Part shown: piece by piece, positions 1 through 8,754 of the stretch
How positions within the stretch are numbered: the first letter of the stretch is position 1
Layout of the letters: every line of letters begins with the position of its first letter
Source: Providencia rettgeri
GTDB lineage: Bacteria > Pseudomonadota > Gammaproteobacteria > Enterobacterales > Enterobacteriaceae
Length of the DNA stretch: 64,000 nucleotides
Reading direction: 5' to 3'
Assembly: GCF_013255915.1 (NCBI RefSeq)
Contig: NZ_CP053896.1
Coordinates: forward strand, 2,294,001 to 2,358,000
Translations under genes and position numbers: made by a program
The notes under the pieces: model-generated
Told to the model about the DNA's origin: nothing
Seen by the model: only the letters and a program-made list of their open reading frames with translations
Database searches by the model: none

Positions 1-235
1 ATAATTTAATTTATGGTGATTTCAACCAAATGTTTTATTTTTAGAAAATCAAAATCAATGTGATGAAAGAGTTATGTTTATGTATAAGTGATTTTTTATG
101 CATAAATCGTGAATTATTACTTGTTTGAAATGCTAAGGTTGGTATTATTTAAAACCTATACAAATTTTGTCTATATCAACCCAGAACCCTAAAAATAATA
201 TCTTGGTAGAAATCACTAGATATAAGGAATAATAA
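1..235. other. AT-rich upstream region of the racemase gene
   Basis: No coding signal is seen. The stretch is AT-rich and should carry the promoter of the racemase gene that follows. A half CRP-like motif (TGTGA at about 59-63) is present but its partner half is poor, so no operator is claimed. Confidence 0.4.
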
Positions 236-1465
236 GTGGCTTTACGTTTGAAGTATCTGGCATTACTCCCTTTATTAGTTGCTGCGACAGCTTGTCAGCA
301 ACCAAATAATATCAAAACACCAGTAGAAACTTATGCGACACAAAACCAACCTGCGGTGGTTAATAACGCATGGATTGAAATATCACGTGGTGCATTAGAT
401 TTTAATATCAAAAAAGTACAAAACTTGCTGGGGGATAAGTCTTCTCTGTGCGCTGTTTTGAAAGGGGATGCCTATGGACATGACCTTTCTTTAGTTACGC
501 CAATAATGATTGAAAATAATGTGCAATGTATTGGGGTAACAAATAACCAAGAGCTTAAAACCGTGAGAGACTTAGGTTTTAAAGGCCGCTTAATGCGAGT
601 GAGAAGTGCGACAGAACAAGAAATGGCTCAGGCTACACAATATGAGACAGAAGAGTTAATTGGTAATTTAGCAATGGCGCAGCGCTTGAATGCGATTGCG
701 AAAAAACAAAATAAAGTGATCCCTATCCATCTTGCGCTAAACTCGGCAGGGATGTCCCGTAATGGGCTAGACGTCAGTAGTGCATCTGGCTTAGATGAAG
801 CAAAACAGATCGCGGAGTTATCGCAATTAAAAATCGTGGGCATTATGTCTCATTATCCAGAAGAGGATGAAGCTCAGATCCGTAAAGACCTTGCGAAATT
901 CAAGAAAGAGTCTCAACAAGTCTTGAATGTGACAGGGTTAAAACGTGAAGACATTACATTACATGTCGCGAATACTTATGCAACTATTACCGTACCAGAA
1001 TCATGGTTGGATATGGTACGTGTAGGTGGTATTTTCTACGGTGATACCGTTGCGACAAATGACTATAAACGCGTGATGACGCTGAAATCGAACATCGCCT
1101 CTGTCAATCATTATCCGAAAGGTAATACAGTGGGTTATGATAGAACCTATACCTTGAAGCGTGATTCTGTATTAGCCAATATCCCTGTAGGTTATGCAGA
1201 TGGCTATCGCCGTGTATTTAGCAATGCGGGACATGCATTAATTAATGGCCAGACAGTTCCTGTTTTAGGAAAAACATCAATGAATACGGTCATGGTTGAT
1301 GTTACTGATTTAAAATACGTTAGCCCGGGAGATGAAGTTGTATTTTTTGGCAAACAAGGTCATGCTGAAATTACGGCCGAAGAGGTTGAAGACATCAGCG
1401 GTGCATTATTTACCGAAATGTCAATTTTGTGGGGTGCAACCAATAAACGTATCTTAGTTGATTAG
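236..1465 (+). CDS. bsr: Periplasmic broad-specificity amino-acid racemase, predicted lipoprotein
   Basis: PLP-dependent fold-type III racemase of the alanine racemase superfamily, closest to the broad-specificity (Bsr) group that makes D-amino acids in the periplasm. The 409-residue length matches Bsr enzymes, not cytoplasmic Alr (about 360). The PLP lysine is K76 in a KGDAYGHD motif. Cys72 and Cys98 have the spacing of the disulfide known in Vibrio BsrV. GYADGYRR and the GYDRTY segment carrying the catalytic tyrosine are also present. The N-terminus has a short basic stretch, a hydrophobic run and a cysteine at residue 20 (ATAC), a slightly atypical lipobox. The residues after it are QQ, not Asp, which by the E. 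coli Lol rule favours the outer membrane. The start is GTG at 236, with AAGGA upstream. A cytoplasmic Alr role is unlikely because of the signal peptide. Confidence 0.88.
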   Translation: MALRLKYLALLPLLVAATACQQPNNIKTPVETYATQNQPAVVNNAWIEISRGALDFNIKKVQNLLGDKSSLCAVLKGDAYGHDLSLVTPIMIENNVQCIGVTNNQELKTVRDLGFKGRLMRVRSATEQEMAQATQYETEELIGNLAMAQRLNAIAKKQNKVIPIHLALNSAGMSRNGLDVSSASGLDEAKQIAELSQLKIVGIMSHYPEEDEAQIRKDLAKFKKESQQVLNVTGLKREDITLHVANTYATITVPESWLDMVRVGGIFYGDTVATNDYKRVMTLKSNIASVNHYPKGNTVGYDRTYTLKRDSVLANIPVGYADGYRRVFSNAGHALINGQTVPVLGKTSMNTVMVDVTDLKYVSPGDEVVFFGKQGHAEITAEEVEDISGALFTEMSILWGATNKRILVD

Positions 1466-1490
1466 GTTAATTTTTAATTCCGTATATTTT

Positions 1491-1516
1491 AACCCGCAAT
1501 AATCGCGGGTTTTTTT
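1491..1516 (+). terminator. Rho-independent terminator after bsr
   Basis: The arms AACCCGC and GCGGGTT enclose a short AATAATC-type loop and are followed by a run of T. It lies 25 bases after the racemase stop. Confidence 0.85.
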
Positions 1517-1673
1517 ATCCTAAATGTCTCTTCGGATTTTATCCAATATGTCGATAAAATGCGGTTTAGGGGAATGACTATCGAAACTTATAAGCTGATA
1601 TGTTAGGTTGGTAGAGTCTTTTTTGAGCGGATTGACTCAGAAGGAAAATAAAAGAATTAGAAGGATATCATTT

Positions 1674-2411
1674 ATGTATCAAGTTGATTTACATGCGCAT
1701 ACCATTGCCAGCACCCATGCATATAGCACTGTTAATGAATATTTTGCTGAAGCCGTAAGTCGAGGTGTGAAACTCTTTGCGATTACCGACCACGGCCCTG
1801 AAATGCAAGATGCTCCACATGAATGGCACTTTGGTAATATGCCTATCTTACCGAGAATTGTTGATGGCGTTGGTTTATTGTACGGTATTGAAGCGAATAT
1901 AAAAAACAAGTTGGGTGAGACAGACTGCAATGAAAAGATTGCTCGTCATTTGGATATTATTTTAGCTGGTTTCCATGAACCGGTTCTTGAACCCCAAAGT
2001 TTAGCTGATAATACAGAAGCTATGATTGCCACGATCCGTAGCGGTAAAGTGCAAATAATTACCCATCCGGGAAATCCCAAATATCCCATTGATATTAAAG
2101 CGGTAGCACAAGCTGCGAAAGATTGTAATGTGGCTTTGGAAATGAATAACTCCTCATTCTTGCATTCAAGAGCGGGTAGTCAAAAGAATTGTTTAGAAAT
2201 AGCAAAGGCCGTTAAAGAAACTGGCGGGTGGGTAGCATTAGGTTCGGACTCGCATTTTGCTGGGTATCTCGGCCGTTTTGACCGCGTAGTTGAAATGTTG
2301 GAATCAATTGATTTTCCGCAATCACAAATTTTAAATGTTACTCCACGCCGTGTATTGGATTTTTTAGAGTCCCATGGGCGTAAGCCTATCCCTGAATTTG
2401 CTGATTTTTAA
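1674..2411 (+). CDS. ycdX: PHP-domain phosphatase YcdX
   Basis: Zinc-dependent phosphatase of the PHP family, homologous to E. coli YcdX (245 residues, the same length as here from this start). Metal-ligand motifs are visible: DLHAHT near the N-terminus, [13 protein letters not shown], and SDSHF near the C-terminus, together a trinuclear-site signature. The frame is open from 1608, but the ATG at 1674 has an AAGGA upstream and begins at the conserved [10 protein letters not shown], so it is preferred. The physiological substrate of YcdX is not firmly established; in E. coli it has been tied to swarming. It stands alone between two hairpins. Confidence 0.9.
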   Translation: MYQVDLHAHTIASTHAYSTVNEYFAEAVSRGVKLFAITDHGPEMQDAPHEWHFGNMPILPRIVDGVGLLYGIEANIKNKLGETDCNEKIARHLDIILAGFHEPVLEPQSLADNTEAMIATIRSGKVQIITHPGNPKYPIDIKAVAQAAKDCNVALEMNNSSFLHSRAGSQKNCLEIAKAVKETGGWVALGSDSHFAGYLGRFDRVVEMLESIDFPQSQILNVTPRRVLDFLESHGRKPIPEFADF

Positions 2412-2465
2412 TAGTTATTCAGTTATTTAACATTGCGTTCTTAAAGACAGTCAATATTAGGTATA

Positions 2466-2494
2466 ATAAAGCCACAAAAGGTTAGTGGCTTTTA
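2466..2494. terminator. Bidirectional terminator between ycdX and the GNAT gene
   Basis: AAAGCCAC and GTGGCTTT flank a nine-base loop, with A-rich and T-rich ends that suit both converging genes. Confidence 0.65.
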
Positions 2495-2513
2495 ATTCAA
2501 GTTATATTGAAAG

Positions 2514-2987
2514 TTATAATTCAATTTCCATTTGAACACAATTTAACTCGACTTGAGCAAGAGAAGAGTAGTAGCTAGCATGTTTAATCGAAGTAAATCC
2601 ATGTTTCTGATAAAAGCGTTCCGCATTCGGTGATGAATCTAATACCAATTTTTTAATATTTCGCTTTTTGGCTTCAGCTTTAATGGCATCTAATATTAAG
2701 CCCGCAGCTCCGCAACCAGTGTACTGTGGTAAAGTAAATATGGCATCAACACTGTTAGCCTCTAGATTAAGATAGCCAGTTGCAACGGGTTCATCATTTT
2801 TATTTACCGCGACAAAGAATGGGTTATTCTTCACAATACGTATATAACTTACTGGCATTTCATCAGGTGTCCAGGTGCTGATCGTTTTTGCATCAAAACT
2901 CGTTGTACAACCATGGCGAATGGCTTGGTTGCGTATAAACCAAAGATGTTCAGCTTCATCGGGGGTTGCTAACCTAATTTTCATCAT
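2514..2987 (-). CDS. GNAT-family N-acetyltransferase
   Basis: A 157-residue single-domain GNAT protein. Family features seen are an N-terminal IRLATPDEAEHLWFIRNQA segment, a central beta strand before the acetyl-CoA loop (QYTGCGAAGLILDAI, a degenerate R/Q-x-x-G-x-G/A), and the C-terminal YQKHGF motif typical of small-molecule or N-terminal acetyltransferases. The substrate cannot be inferred. It converges with ycdX and diverges from rlmA, so it is probably a single-gene unit. Confidence 0.75.
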   Translation of the reverse strand: MMKIRLATPDEAEHLWFIRNQAIRHGCTTSFDAKTISTWTPDEMPVSYIRIVKNNPFFVAVNKNDEPVATGYLNLEANSVDAIFTLPQYTGCGAAGLILDAIKAEAKKRNIKKLVLDSSPNAERFYQKHGFTSIKHASYYSSLAQVELNCVQMEIEL

Positions 2988-3117
2988 GATACACCTGCTA
3001 ATGTTTTTTTATTTCTTTCATAGAACAAAAAGTACAGTTAAAAAGCAATATATATAACAGAAAGAAAACTAATTTGAATATGGTATACTCACCCTTATTT
3101 TTAAATCAGTGACTTTT

Positions 3118-3942
3118 ATGAATTATCAATGCCCCCTCTGCTTTACACCACTTAACTTTATGCATAACAGCTATCGCTGCGCAGAAAATCACCAGTTCGA
3201 TTGTGCGAAAGAGGGTTACGTTAATTTGTTGCCCGTACAACATAAACGGTCTAAAGACCCCGGTGATAATGCTGAAATGATGCAAGCACGTAGACAATTT
3301 CTTGATGCAGGACATTACCACCCGATGCGTGAAAAGGTGGCAGAAAAAATTATTCAGTTTATTCCATCATCTAATACTAGTTTGTTAGACATTGGTTGTG
3401 GGGAAGGGTATTACACAGACTATTTCTCTCGGGAACTTGCAAAACATTTTGAAAAATATACGGTTCTGGGCTTAGATGTTTCGAAGGTGGCGGTTCGCTA
3501 TGCGGCGAAACGGTATAAATCCGTTCGTTTTTGCGTCGGTACAAGCCATCGCTTGCCATTCTCAAATAACAGCTTAGGTGGAGTTGTCCGAATTTACGCA
3601 CCCTGCAAAGCACAAGAATTAAGCCGTGTATTAGTTTCTAAAGGTATGTTAATTACTGTTACGCCTGCGGCAGAGCATCTGCAAGAATTAAAAGCGTTAA
3701 TTTACGATGAGGTTAAGTTACATCCAACTAAAGATGAAGATTTACCAAATTTTTCGCTAATAGATAGTTGCCAATTAAATTATAAAATGGCACTGACAGG
3801 GCAAGAAGCTTATGAATTGTTGATGATGACCCCATTTGCTTGGCGTGCATCAGAACAGGTCAAAGAGAATCTGCAACAAGCTGAAGTGAAAGAATATACG
3901 GCTGATTTTTTAATTCGCGTTTATCAATCTGATGCAGAGTAA
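3118..3942 (+). CDS. rlmA: 23S rRNA (guanine-745-N1)-methyltransferase RlmA
   Basis: SAM-dependent methyltransferase that modifies G745 in helix 35 of 23S rRNA. The N-terminal zinc ribbon has CPLC at residues 5-8 plus a second C and H (RCAENHQFDCAKEGYVNLLPVQHKRS, broken here only by description). The Rossmann motif I is LLDIGCGEGYYT. Length is 274 residues from ATG 3118; a GTG three codons earlier is less likely because E. coli RlmA begins at the equivalent methionine. In E. coli the gene neighbours mntP, as here, but the cspC-mgrB-kdgR genes on its other side are missing. Confidence 0.93.
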   Translation: MNYQCPLCFTPLNFMHNSYRCAENHQFDCAKEGYVNLLPVQHKRSKDPGDNAEMMQARRQFLDAGHYHPMREKVAEKIIQFIPSSNTSLLDIGCGEGYYTDYFSRELAKHFEKYTVLGLDVSKVAVRYAAKRYKSVRFCVGTSHRLPFSNNSLGGVVRIYAPCKAQELSRVLVSKGMLITVTPAAEHLQELKALIYDEVKLHPTKDEDLPNFSLIDSCQLNYKMALTGQEAYELLMMTPFAWRASEQVKENLQQAEVKEYTADFLIRVYQSDAE

Positions 3943-3948
3943 GGTTAT

Positions 3949-3970
3949 TGCCCCCATATAAGGGGGCACA
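3949..3970. terminator. Hairpin between converging rlmA and mntP
   Basis: TGCCCCC and GGGGGCA form a strong stem around an ATATAA-type loop. It sits within 30 bases of both stop codons. Confidence 0.7.
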
Positions 3971-3974
3971 AAAA

Positions 3975-4556
3975 CTAATGGGCATACATAAATAATTCGA
4001 GGTGCTCGAATAAAATATTAAAACCAATACCTATTAGAACCAACCCACCGATAATTTCTGCTTTTTTTCCGAGTAATGGGCCAACATAGCGGCCAATCAT
4101 CATACCAATAGTTGCCATAATCATTGTCATTAAGCCGATAGTCATTGCAGTATGAACGATATCCACTTGCAAGAAAGCTAAACCTAGACCGATAGCCATT
4201 GCATCAAGGCTGGTGGCTATCGCAGAAAAGATAAGGCTTGTTGAGCTATGACTAGAAGGTTTAGAACAGCATTCTTCATCTTTTGTTTTAATACTCTGCC
4301 AGATCATTCTAGCACCTAAAACAAACAATAAACCAAATGCAATCCAATGATCCCAACGGATAACATATTGGCTAGCTAGGATCCCGATACCCCAACCAAT
4401 AATCGGTGTAATGGCTTCAATAAAACCAAAAATAAAACCAGTACGGAGAATTTCTCTAAAGCGGGGTTTATGAAGTACGGCGCCTTTACAAATAGCAACA
4501 GCGAAGGCGTCCATTGATAGGGCAAGGGCTAAGATAAGGGTAGCATAGAAACTCAT
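3975..4556 (-). CDS. mntP: Manganese efflux pump MntP
   Basis: Inner-membrane Mn2+ exporter with six predicted helices. The two family motifs with membrane aspartates are LSMDAFAV near the N-terminus and TSLDAMAIG in the second half, with [16 protein letters not shown] close to the C-terminus. From ATG 4556 the protein has 193 residues (E. coli 188). An open extension to 4604 would need a TTG start and runs through the leader hairpin, so it is rejected. Expression appears controlled by a yybP-ykoY Mn riboswitch in the leader and a Fur-like box farther upstream. Confidence 0.93.
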   Translation of the reverse strand: MSFYATLILALALSMDAFAVAICKGAVLHKPRFREILRTGFIFGFIEAITPIIGWGIGILASQYVIRWDHWIAFGLLFVLGARMIWQSIKTKDEECCSKPSSHSSTSLIFSAIATSLDAMAIGLGLAFLQVDIVHTAMTIGLMTMIMATIGMMIGRYVGPLLGKKAEIIGGLVLIGIGFNILFEHLELFMYAH

Positions 4557-4563
4557 AATAGAA

Positions 4564-4610
4564 CCTCGGTTGGGTGATTCCATATACACATAAATTACCC
4601 CCAACCAAAA
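4564..4610 (-). promoter_or_regulatory. mntP expression platform: hairpin over the ribosome-binding site
   Basis: On the minus strand, GGTTGGG (within 4599-4606) and CCCAACC (within 4568-4574) form a stem. The second arm runs directly into the GAGG ribosome-binding site of mntP at about 4564-4567. The same CCAACCGA segment can instead pair with TCGGTTGG in the aptamer 3' strand (4637-4644). This is a plausible on/off switch for translation; the pairing logic is an inference. Confidence 0.55.
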
Positions 4611-4625
4611 GGCTTATTTATGTGT

Positions 4626-4740
4626 CTATGGTCTTGCCAACCGAATTTTGGTGTCCGCACCACGTTTGAAACCAAACGAGTATGTTGATACGGACTTTCT
4701 GGTCTTATATATGAAACCAGAACAGGCTACTCCCCAATGA
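4626..4740 (-). ncRNA. yybP-ykoY manganese riboswitch aptamer (mntP leader)
   Basis: The minus strand shows the hallmark elements of the yybP-ykoY motif in order: GGGGAGTAGCC (about 4725-4735), CAACATACTCGTTT (about 4674-4688), GTGCGG, and GGCAAGACC (4630-4638). E. coli mntP carries the same Mn2+-sensing element. The aptamer ends about 70 bases before the mntP start, and the space between holds a hairpin that abuts the ribosome-binding site. Confidence 0.9.
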
Positions 4741-4809
4741 CGTGGAAAGAAAGATACCATATTTTATATTAAAGGCAACACTTAATTAATTGTGGATATT
4801 AAATGTTAT

Positions 4810-4824
4810 TGAGAATTATTATCA
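4810..4824. promoter_or_regulatory. Fur-like box upstream of the mntP leader
   Basis: TGAGAATTATTATCA differs at one position from the 7-1-7 Fur consensus TGATAATnATTATCA. It lies about 70 bases upstream of the riboswitch start, where the mntP promoter should be. MntR-type palindromes were not seen. Confidence 0.5.
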
Positions 4825-4839
4825 ATAAGGATATTGACA

Positions 4840-4878
4840 AAAACAAGGTTAATTAAATTTATAATTAACCTTGTTTTT
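4840..4878. terminator. Terminator after yobD
   Basis: Perfect inverted repeat: AAAACAAGGTTAATT and its complement around an eight-base loop. T-runs on both strands are consistent with termination of the yobD transcript on the minus strand. Confidence 0.75.
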
Positions 4879-4898
4879 AGTGATAATATAAAACTTAT

Positions 4899-5357
4899 TT
4901 ACTTATGATTAATAAGGAATTCATAAATTCTTTGTAAATCATCAAGATGTGAAACTTGGATGTTAATTTTCTTTTTTTCCAAACCTATTATTAATACACC
5001 GTCTTCGGATAAGTTCATTGTTTTTATTCTGTCATATAATATAAATGCATTGGCAAAATAAAAACCATTCTGTTTAAAGAATAGCTTAGGTGTTCTTATA
5101 AACGCCAAATAGATTGACATAAAAATAGTAATCAATAATAAGTAAGTGGTTAATAAATTACCATGGCGTACAATATTTGTATAAATAACGATACAAATTA
5201 GAACAATAAAAATAATAGCATCGGCCCGATGTTTTCGTTTTAGATTAATTTTTAATAATGTTTTACCCTTTAGCAAATGCTGAATGAATTCATCATAAAT
5301 TGCATAAACAAGCATGATCAAAATGATTATAGCAAGAATGGCATCATTGAAGGTCAT
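4899..5357 (-). CDS. yobD: DUF986 inner-membrane protein YobD
   Basis: 152 residues, the same length as E. coli YobD. It has an N-terminal membrane helix, two further helices (about 48-65 and 70-87), then the conserved segment KLFFKQNGFYFANAF and MNLSEDGVLIIGLE. The function of the family is unknown. It follows manZ on the same strand, as in E. coli where yobD lies between manZ and mntP, but a terminator separates it from manZ, so it may have its own promoter. Confidence 0.9.
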   Translation of the reverse strand: MTFNDAILAIIILIMLVYAIYDEFIQHLLKGKTLLKINLKRKHRADAIIFIVLICIVIYTNIVRHGNLLTTYLLLITIFMSIYLAFIRTPKLFFKQNGFYFANAFILYDRIKTMNLSEDGVLIIGLEKKKINIQVSHLDDLQRIYEFLINHK

Positions 5358-5401
5358 TTGTGAACCCTTGGATAAGTGAACATAATGCAGAGCTTAAAAT
5401 T

Positions 5402-5425
5402 AAAAAAGGGAGGCTGCAACCTCCC
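5402..5425 (-). terminator. Terminator after manXYZ
   Basis: On the minus strand GGGAGG-TTGCAG-CCTCCC is followed by six T. It ends the man operon just before yobD. Confidence 0.85.
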
Positions 5426-5446
5426 AATTCAAATAATGGTGGAAAA

Positions 5447-6298
5447 TTATGGTGCTAAGAAGTTTAACCAAGCACCAAGGATACCCAAGCCAAAGAAGCC
5501 GATAATAATCCACAATGCGTTAACTTTACGACGTAACAGCCACATACAGGCGAAGGTTAGCAATAGTGGTACTAAACCTGGCATGAGTTGATCAAGGATC
5601 ATTTGGACGGTGGTAATATCTTCAGCACCTGTTGTTGGGTTTTTGATCCGCGACACTTCAAGTGGAATATTGACATGTGTCCATTTATTGACCAAGGCTC
5701 CCATAACAAATAAACCGAGAATTGATGCTCCTTCAGTTAGTTTTTGTAGGAAACCGCCACCAATGTCTTGAACAATATCAATCCCTTTTTTGTAGCCATA
5801 TGAAACACCATAATAAAGGGTTAACAAACGGACAAGATTAAACAAAACAAAGAACAGAAGAGGGCCAAGTAAGCTACCCGTCATTGCGATACCTGCACCG
5901 AGAGCCGCAAATACTGGGCGAACAGTTCCCCAGAAAATTGGGTCACCAACACCGGCTAATGGCCCCATTAGACCGACTTTGATACCATTTATTGCACCGT
6001 CATCAATGTCTGCACCATTGGCACGTTGCTCTTCCATTGCCATTGTGACACCCAGAACAGGCGCTGCAACATACGGATGTGTATTAAAGAATTCAAGATG
6101 GCGCTTAATGGCTTGTTTTCTATCATCATTATTTTCAGGATAAAGACGACGAATAACGGGAACCATTGAATAGCAGAAGCCTAGGGCTTGCATACGCTCA
6201 AAGTTCCAAGAACCTTGCAATAGGTTAGACCGTAAGAATACGCCGCGAATATCGCTTTGTGTAAGCTTTTTAGCCGTTGGCTTAGTGATATCTACCAT
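5447..6298 (-). CDS. manZ: Mannose PTS enzyme IID component ManZ
   Basis: Membrane subunit IID of the mannose-family phosphotransferase permease, which imports and phosphorylates mannose, glucose, glucosamine and related sugars. It is 283 residues, like E. coli ManZ. The conserved N-terminal LTQSDIRGVFLRSNLLQGSWNFERMQ block is present (a few residues quoted here: SNLLQGSWNFERMQ), as are GLMGPLAGVGDPIFWGT and a C-terminal membrane helix. It is last in the manX-manY-manZ operon, 12 bases after manY. Confidence 0.95.
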   Translation of the reverse strand: MVDITKPTAKKLTQSDIRGVFLRSNLLQGSWNFERMQALGFCYSMVPVIRRLYPENNDDRKQAIKRHLEFFNTHPYVAAPVLGVTMAMEEQRANGADIDDGAINGIKVGLMGPLAGVGDPIFWGTVRPVFAALGAGIAMTGSLLGPLLFFVLFNLVRLLTLYYGVSYGYKKGIDIVQDIGGGFLQKLTEGASILGLFVMGALVNKWTHVNIPLEVSRIKNPTTGAEDITTVQMILDQLMPGLVPLLLTFACMWLLRRKVNALWIIIGFFGLGILGAWLNFLAP

Positions 6299-6310
6299 TA
6301 TACGTTCCTC

Positions 6311-7114
6311 CTAGTCTAGCTCATTATCAAGGTTGTTATTGCTACTATTTCCTTGGGTAACAACAGTTTGCGATTTATTGTATTTTGGACTGAGTTGGAT
6401 ATATAAAATAGCCATAACAGTACCGATAACCCCAAGAGCAACCAGGTTGAAGTCAGTAAATGCCGCGGTAACAAAGCCTAAGTAGAAGAACGGCATTAAG
6501 TAGCCTGCACGCATCATATTGATAACCATCGCATAACCGACAACAACAATCATACCACCAGCAATATTCAGGCCGTCAGTAACAACTTGCGGGATAGAAT
6601 CCAACATTTGTTGTACTTCTGATGTACCAACAGAAATGGCGACAATTAACGCAGGTATTGCGATACGCATGGCTTGCAGTAATAAAGCTGAGATATGGAT
6701 AAAGCCAATTGCAGTTAGATTACCATTGAGGGCGGCTTTATCAGCAGCATGTTGGAATGCAACCGTTACAGTACGAACAATAATGGTTAATACTTGTCCC
6801 GCTGCTGCGAGTGGGATGGCGATGGCAATACCTGCACCAATGCTTTGACCACCAGCAATAACGAGAATCGTTGAAATGATAGAAGCTAAAGCGGCATCAG
6901 GTGCAACGGCAGCACCGATATTCATCCACCCAAGTGCGATCATTTCTAATGTACCTCCGATGATGATACCCGTTTTCATATCTCCCAAAACAATACCTAT
7001 AAGCGTACAGGCAATGAGAGGACGGTGAAATTGGAATTCATCAAGGATTGATCCCATCCCCGCGATACACGCGACGATGAAGACCATTACTATTTGAACA
7101 ACGGTAAGTTCCAT
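6311..7114 (-). CDS. manY: Mannose PTS enzyme IIC component ManY
   Basis: Membrane subunit IIC, which with ManZ forms the sugar channel. It is 267 residues (E. coli 266), with multiple hydrophobic segments, GSILDEFQFHRPL near the N-terminus and GGTLEMIALGWMNIGAAVAPD, all family-typical. It lies between manX (81-base gap) and manZ (12-base gap) and is presumably cotranscribed with both. In E. coli ManYZ also serves as a receptor for phage lambda DNA entry and several bacteriocins; whether this applies here cannot be judged. Confidence 0.95.
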   Translation of the reverse strand: MELTVVQIVMVFIVACIAGMGSILDEFQFHRPLIACTLIGIVLGDMKTGIIIGGTLEMIALGWMNIGAAVAPDAALASIISTILVIAGGQSIGAGIAIAIPLAAAGQVLTIIVRTVTVAFQHAADKAALNGNLTAIGFIHISALLLQAMRIAIPALIVAISVGTSEVQQMLDSIPQVVTDGLNIAGGMIVVVGYAMVINMMRAGYLMPFFYLGFVTAAFTDFNLVALGVIGTVMAILYIQLSPKYNKSQTVVTQGNSSNNNLDNELD

Positions 7115-7195
7115 TGTTTAATCTCCTGTAACCAAAAGTTTTAAAATCTGTTTTGAGTAATGGATTAAAATTAATATAAAAAATGGCTATAAAAA

Positions 7196-8158
7196 TTATT
7201 TTTTGAGCTTATTAATCAAGTCCATCATATAAACTTTGCTATCTGATGAGACTTTCCTAACTTCAAGTTCAATCTTTTTGTCGTTCAAATAATTAAATGC
7301 ATCAATGTCTTCTTGGTTGATAGAAACGGCATTTGTGACCATTGTTTTGCCATCATGGTATGCCATTCCACCAATATTAACGGACTTGACGTCAACACCT
7401 TCTTCGACGATACGTTTAACATCAGTTGGATTAGTGAAAAGCAACATAACGCGCTCACCAGCGTATTTCGGGTTATTGTAAACGCGAATACATTTAGCAA
7501 CATCGACAACATGTGCAGTGACACCTGGTGGTGCGACTTGTTTTAACAATGTAGAGCGAACTTGGTCTTTTGCTACGTCATCACTGACCACAATAATGCG
7601 CTTAACTTGGGTTTCTTTCGTCCAGCGTGTTGCGACTTGCCCGTGAATTAATCTGTCATCAATACGAGCAAGTGCGATCACCATATGTTCACCGGGGCCG
7701 GCTTTCACTGGTGCAGGGGCAGGAGTACTCGAGACTACAGGAGCAGGTTCAGCTTCAACTTCTTTGAATTTAAATGAACGAACACCACCACGACCCGTTT
7801 CTAGGGCGACAGTGATAAGTTCATTCATTGATGGGTTATCGTCACGGCACATGAATGTTTCAACTAACATTGGAACATTTACACCCGTGATAATGTCATA
7901 ATTATCATGTTCATTAACAATGCGACTAGCTGCGTTAAATGGACTGCCTCCCCATGTATCAACAAGGAATAAGACACCCATTGATGTATCTAAATCAGTT
8001 AGCTTTTGGGTGTACTTATCAAATAGGGTATCTGCGTTTTCCCCAGGGATAAAATCAATAAACGACACATTATCTTGTTCGCCTATTAACATTTCGGTTG
8101 TTCGAAGAAGCTGCTCTGCAGCGACTCCGTGTGTACCAATCATAATAGCTATACTCAC
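7196..8158 (-). CDS. manX: Mannose PTS enzyme IIAB component ManX
   Basis: Cytoplasmic IIAB protein. The IIA domain (about 1-130) has the phospho-accepting His10 in MIGTHG and the VDTWGGSPFNAA motif. A Pro/Ala linker (about 137-152) leads to the IIB domain with RIDDRLIHGQVATRW, which carries the second phosphohistidine. Length 320 (E. coli 323). The start is GTG at 8158 with GAGGG eight bases upstream; no ATG fits. First gene of the man operon. Confidence 0.95.
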   Translation of the reverse strand: MSIAIMIGTHGVAAEQLLRTTEMLIGEQDNVSFIDFIPGENADTLFDKYTQKLTDLDTSMGVLFLVDTWGGSPFNAASRIVNEHDNYDIITGVNVPMLVETFMCRDDNPSMNELITVALETGRGGVRSFKFKEVEAEPAPVVSSTPAPAPVKAGPGEHMVIALARIDDRLIHGQVATRWTKETQVKRIIVVSDDVAKDQVRSTLLKQVAPPGVTAHVVDVAKCIRVYNNPKYAGERVMLLFTNPTDVKRIVEEGVDVKSVNIGGMAYHDGKTMVTNAVSINQEDIDAFNYLNDKKIELEVRKVSSDSKVYMMDLINKLKK

Positions 8159-8485
8159 TATTTTTCCCTCATAGATAGATAAAACAAAACATTATCTGTC
8201 GATAAAATGGACACTTAAGTTAGACTCCTTTTTATCAGTTTCCCCTGTATGATAATTTTAGCTGAATAATTACAAACGTCTTATAATAGCCATAAACTCA
8301 TTTATGGCACTGTTAGTATCAATTACATTATTAGCATATCATCTTGCATTATCCTAAAAACTTGTTTCGCGTCAGAAAAATAAGAATACACCTAAAAATT
8401 GATATCGAATTGCATTTTTCTGCTATTCATTTTAATTAAATAAAATTAATAATCTGATTATTTTGTTTTTGCTGGTTTCTTTTTG

Positions 8486-8499
8486 TGTTATCGGTAACA
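8486..8499. promoter_or_regulatory. Dyad operator-like site TGTTATCGGTAACA
   Basis: Perfect TGTTA-N4-TAACA dyad. It matches the core of gluconate repressor (GntR/IdnR, LacI family) operators, TGTTACCGGTAACA, with one change. It lies about 330 bases upstream of manX. Binding by any regulator is inferred only. Confidence 0.35.
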
Positions 8500-8754
8500 A
8501 AAAAAGTAAATAAAATAGTGCCATATTGATTTTTAGAGTGAAAAGTAATCAATTTTTAGTGGAAATTAGTTATCTCTTGCTCAGCTCAAAACAATCTTTA
8601 GCACAAAATAGTATGAATTTCGTTTTGATGTGATGTGTTGAGTATAAGAAAACCGAGTTAATTCAATGAAAAAATTATGGGTAATTGATTAGGTGAATTG
8701 GAGCGTTTAGGAAGAGAAAGGTGACTAAAAAATAAAGAAAACTTTTTAATGCAG

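Noticed and set aside
4557-4604. Upstream extension of mntP
   Set aside because: It would start at TTG inside the expression-platform hairpin and has no similarity to MntP; ATG 4556 has a ribosome-binding site.
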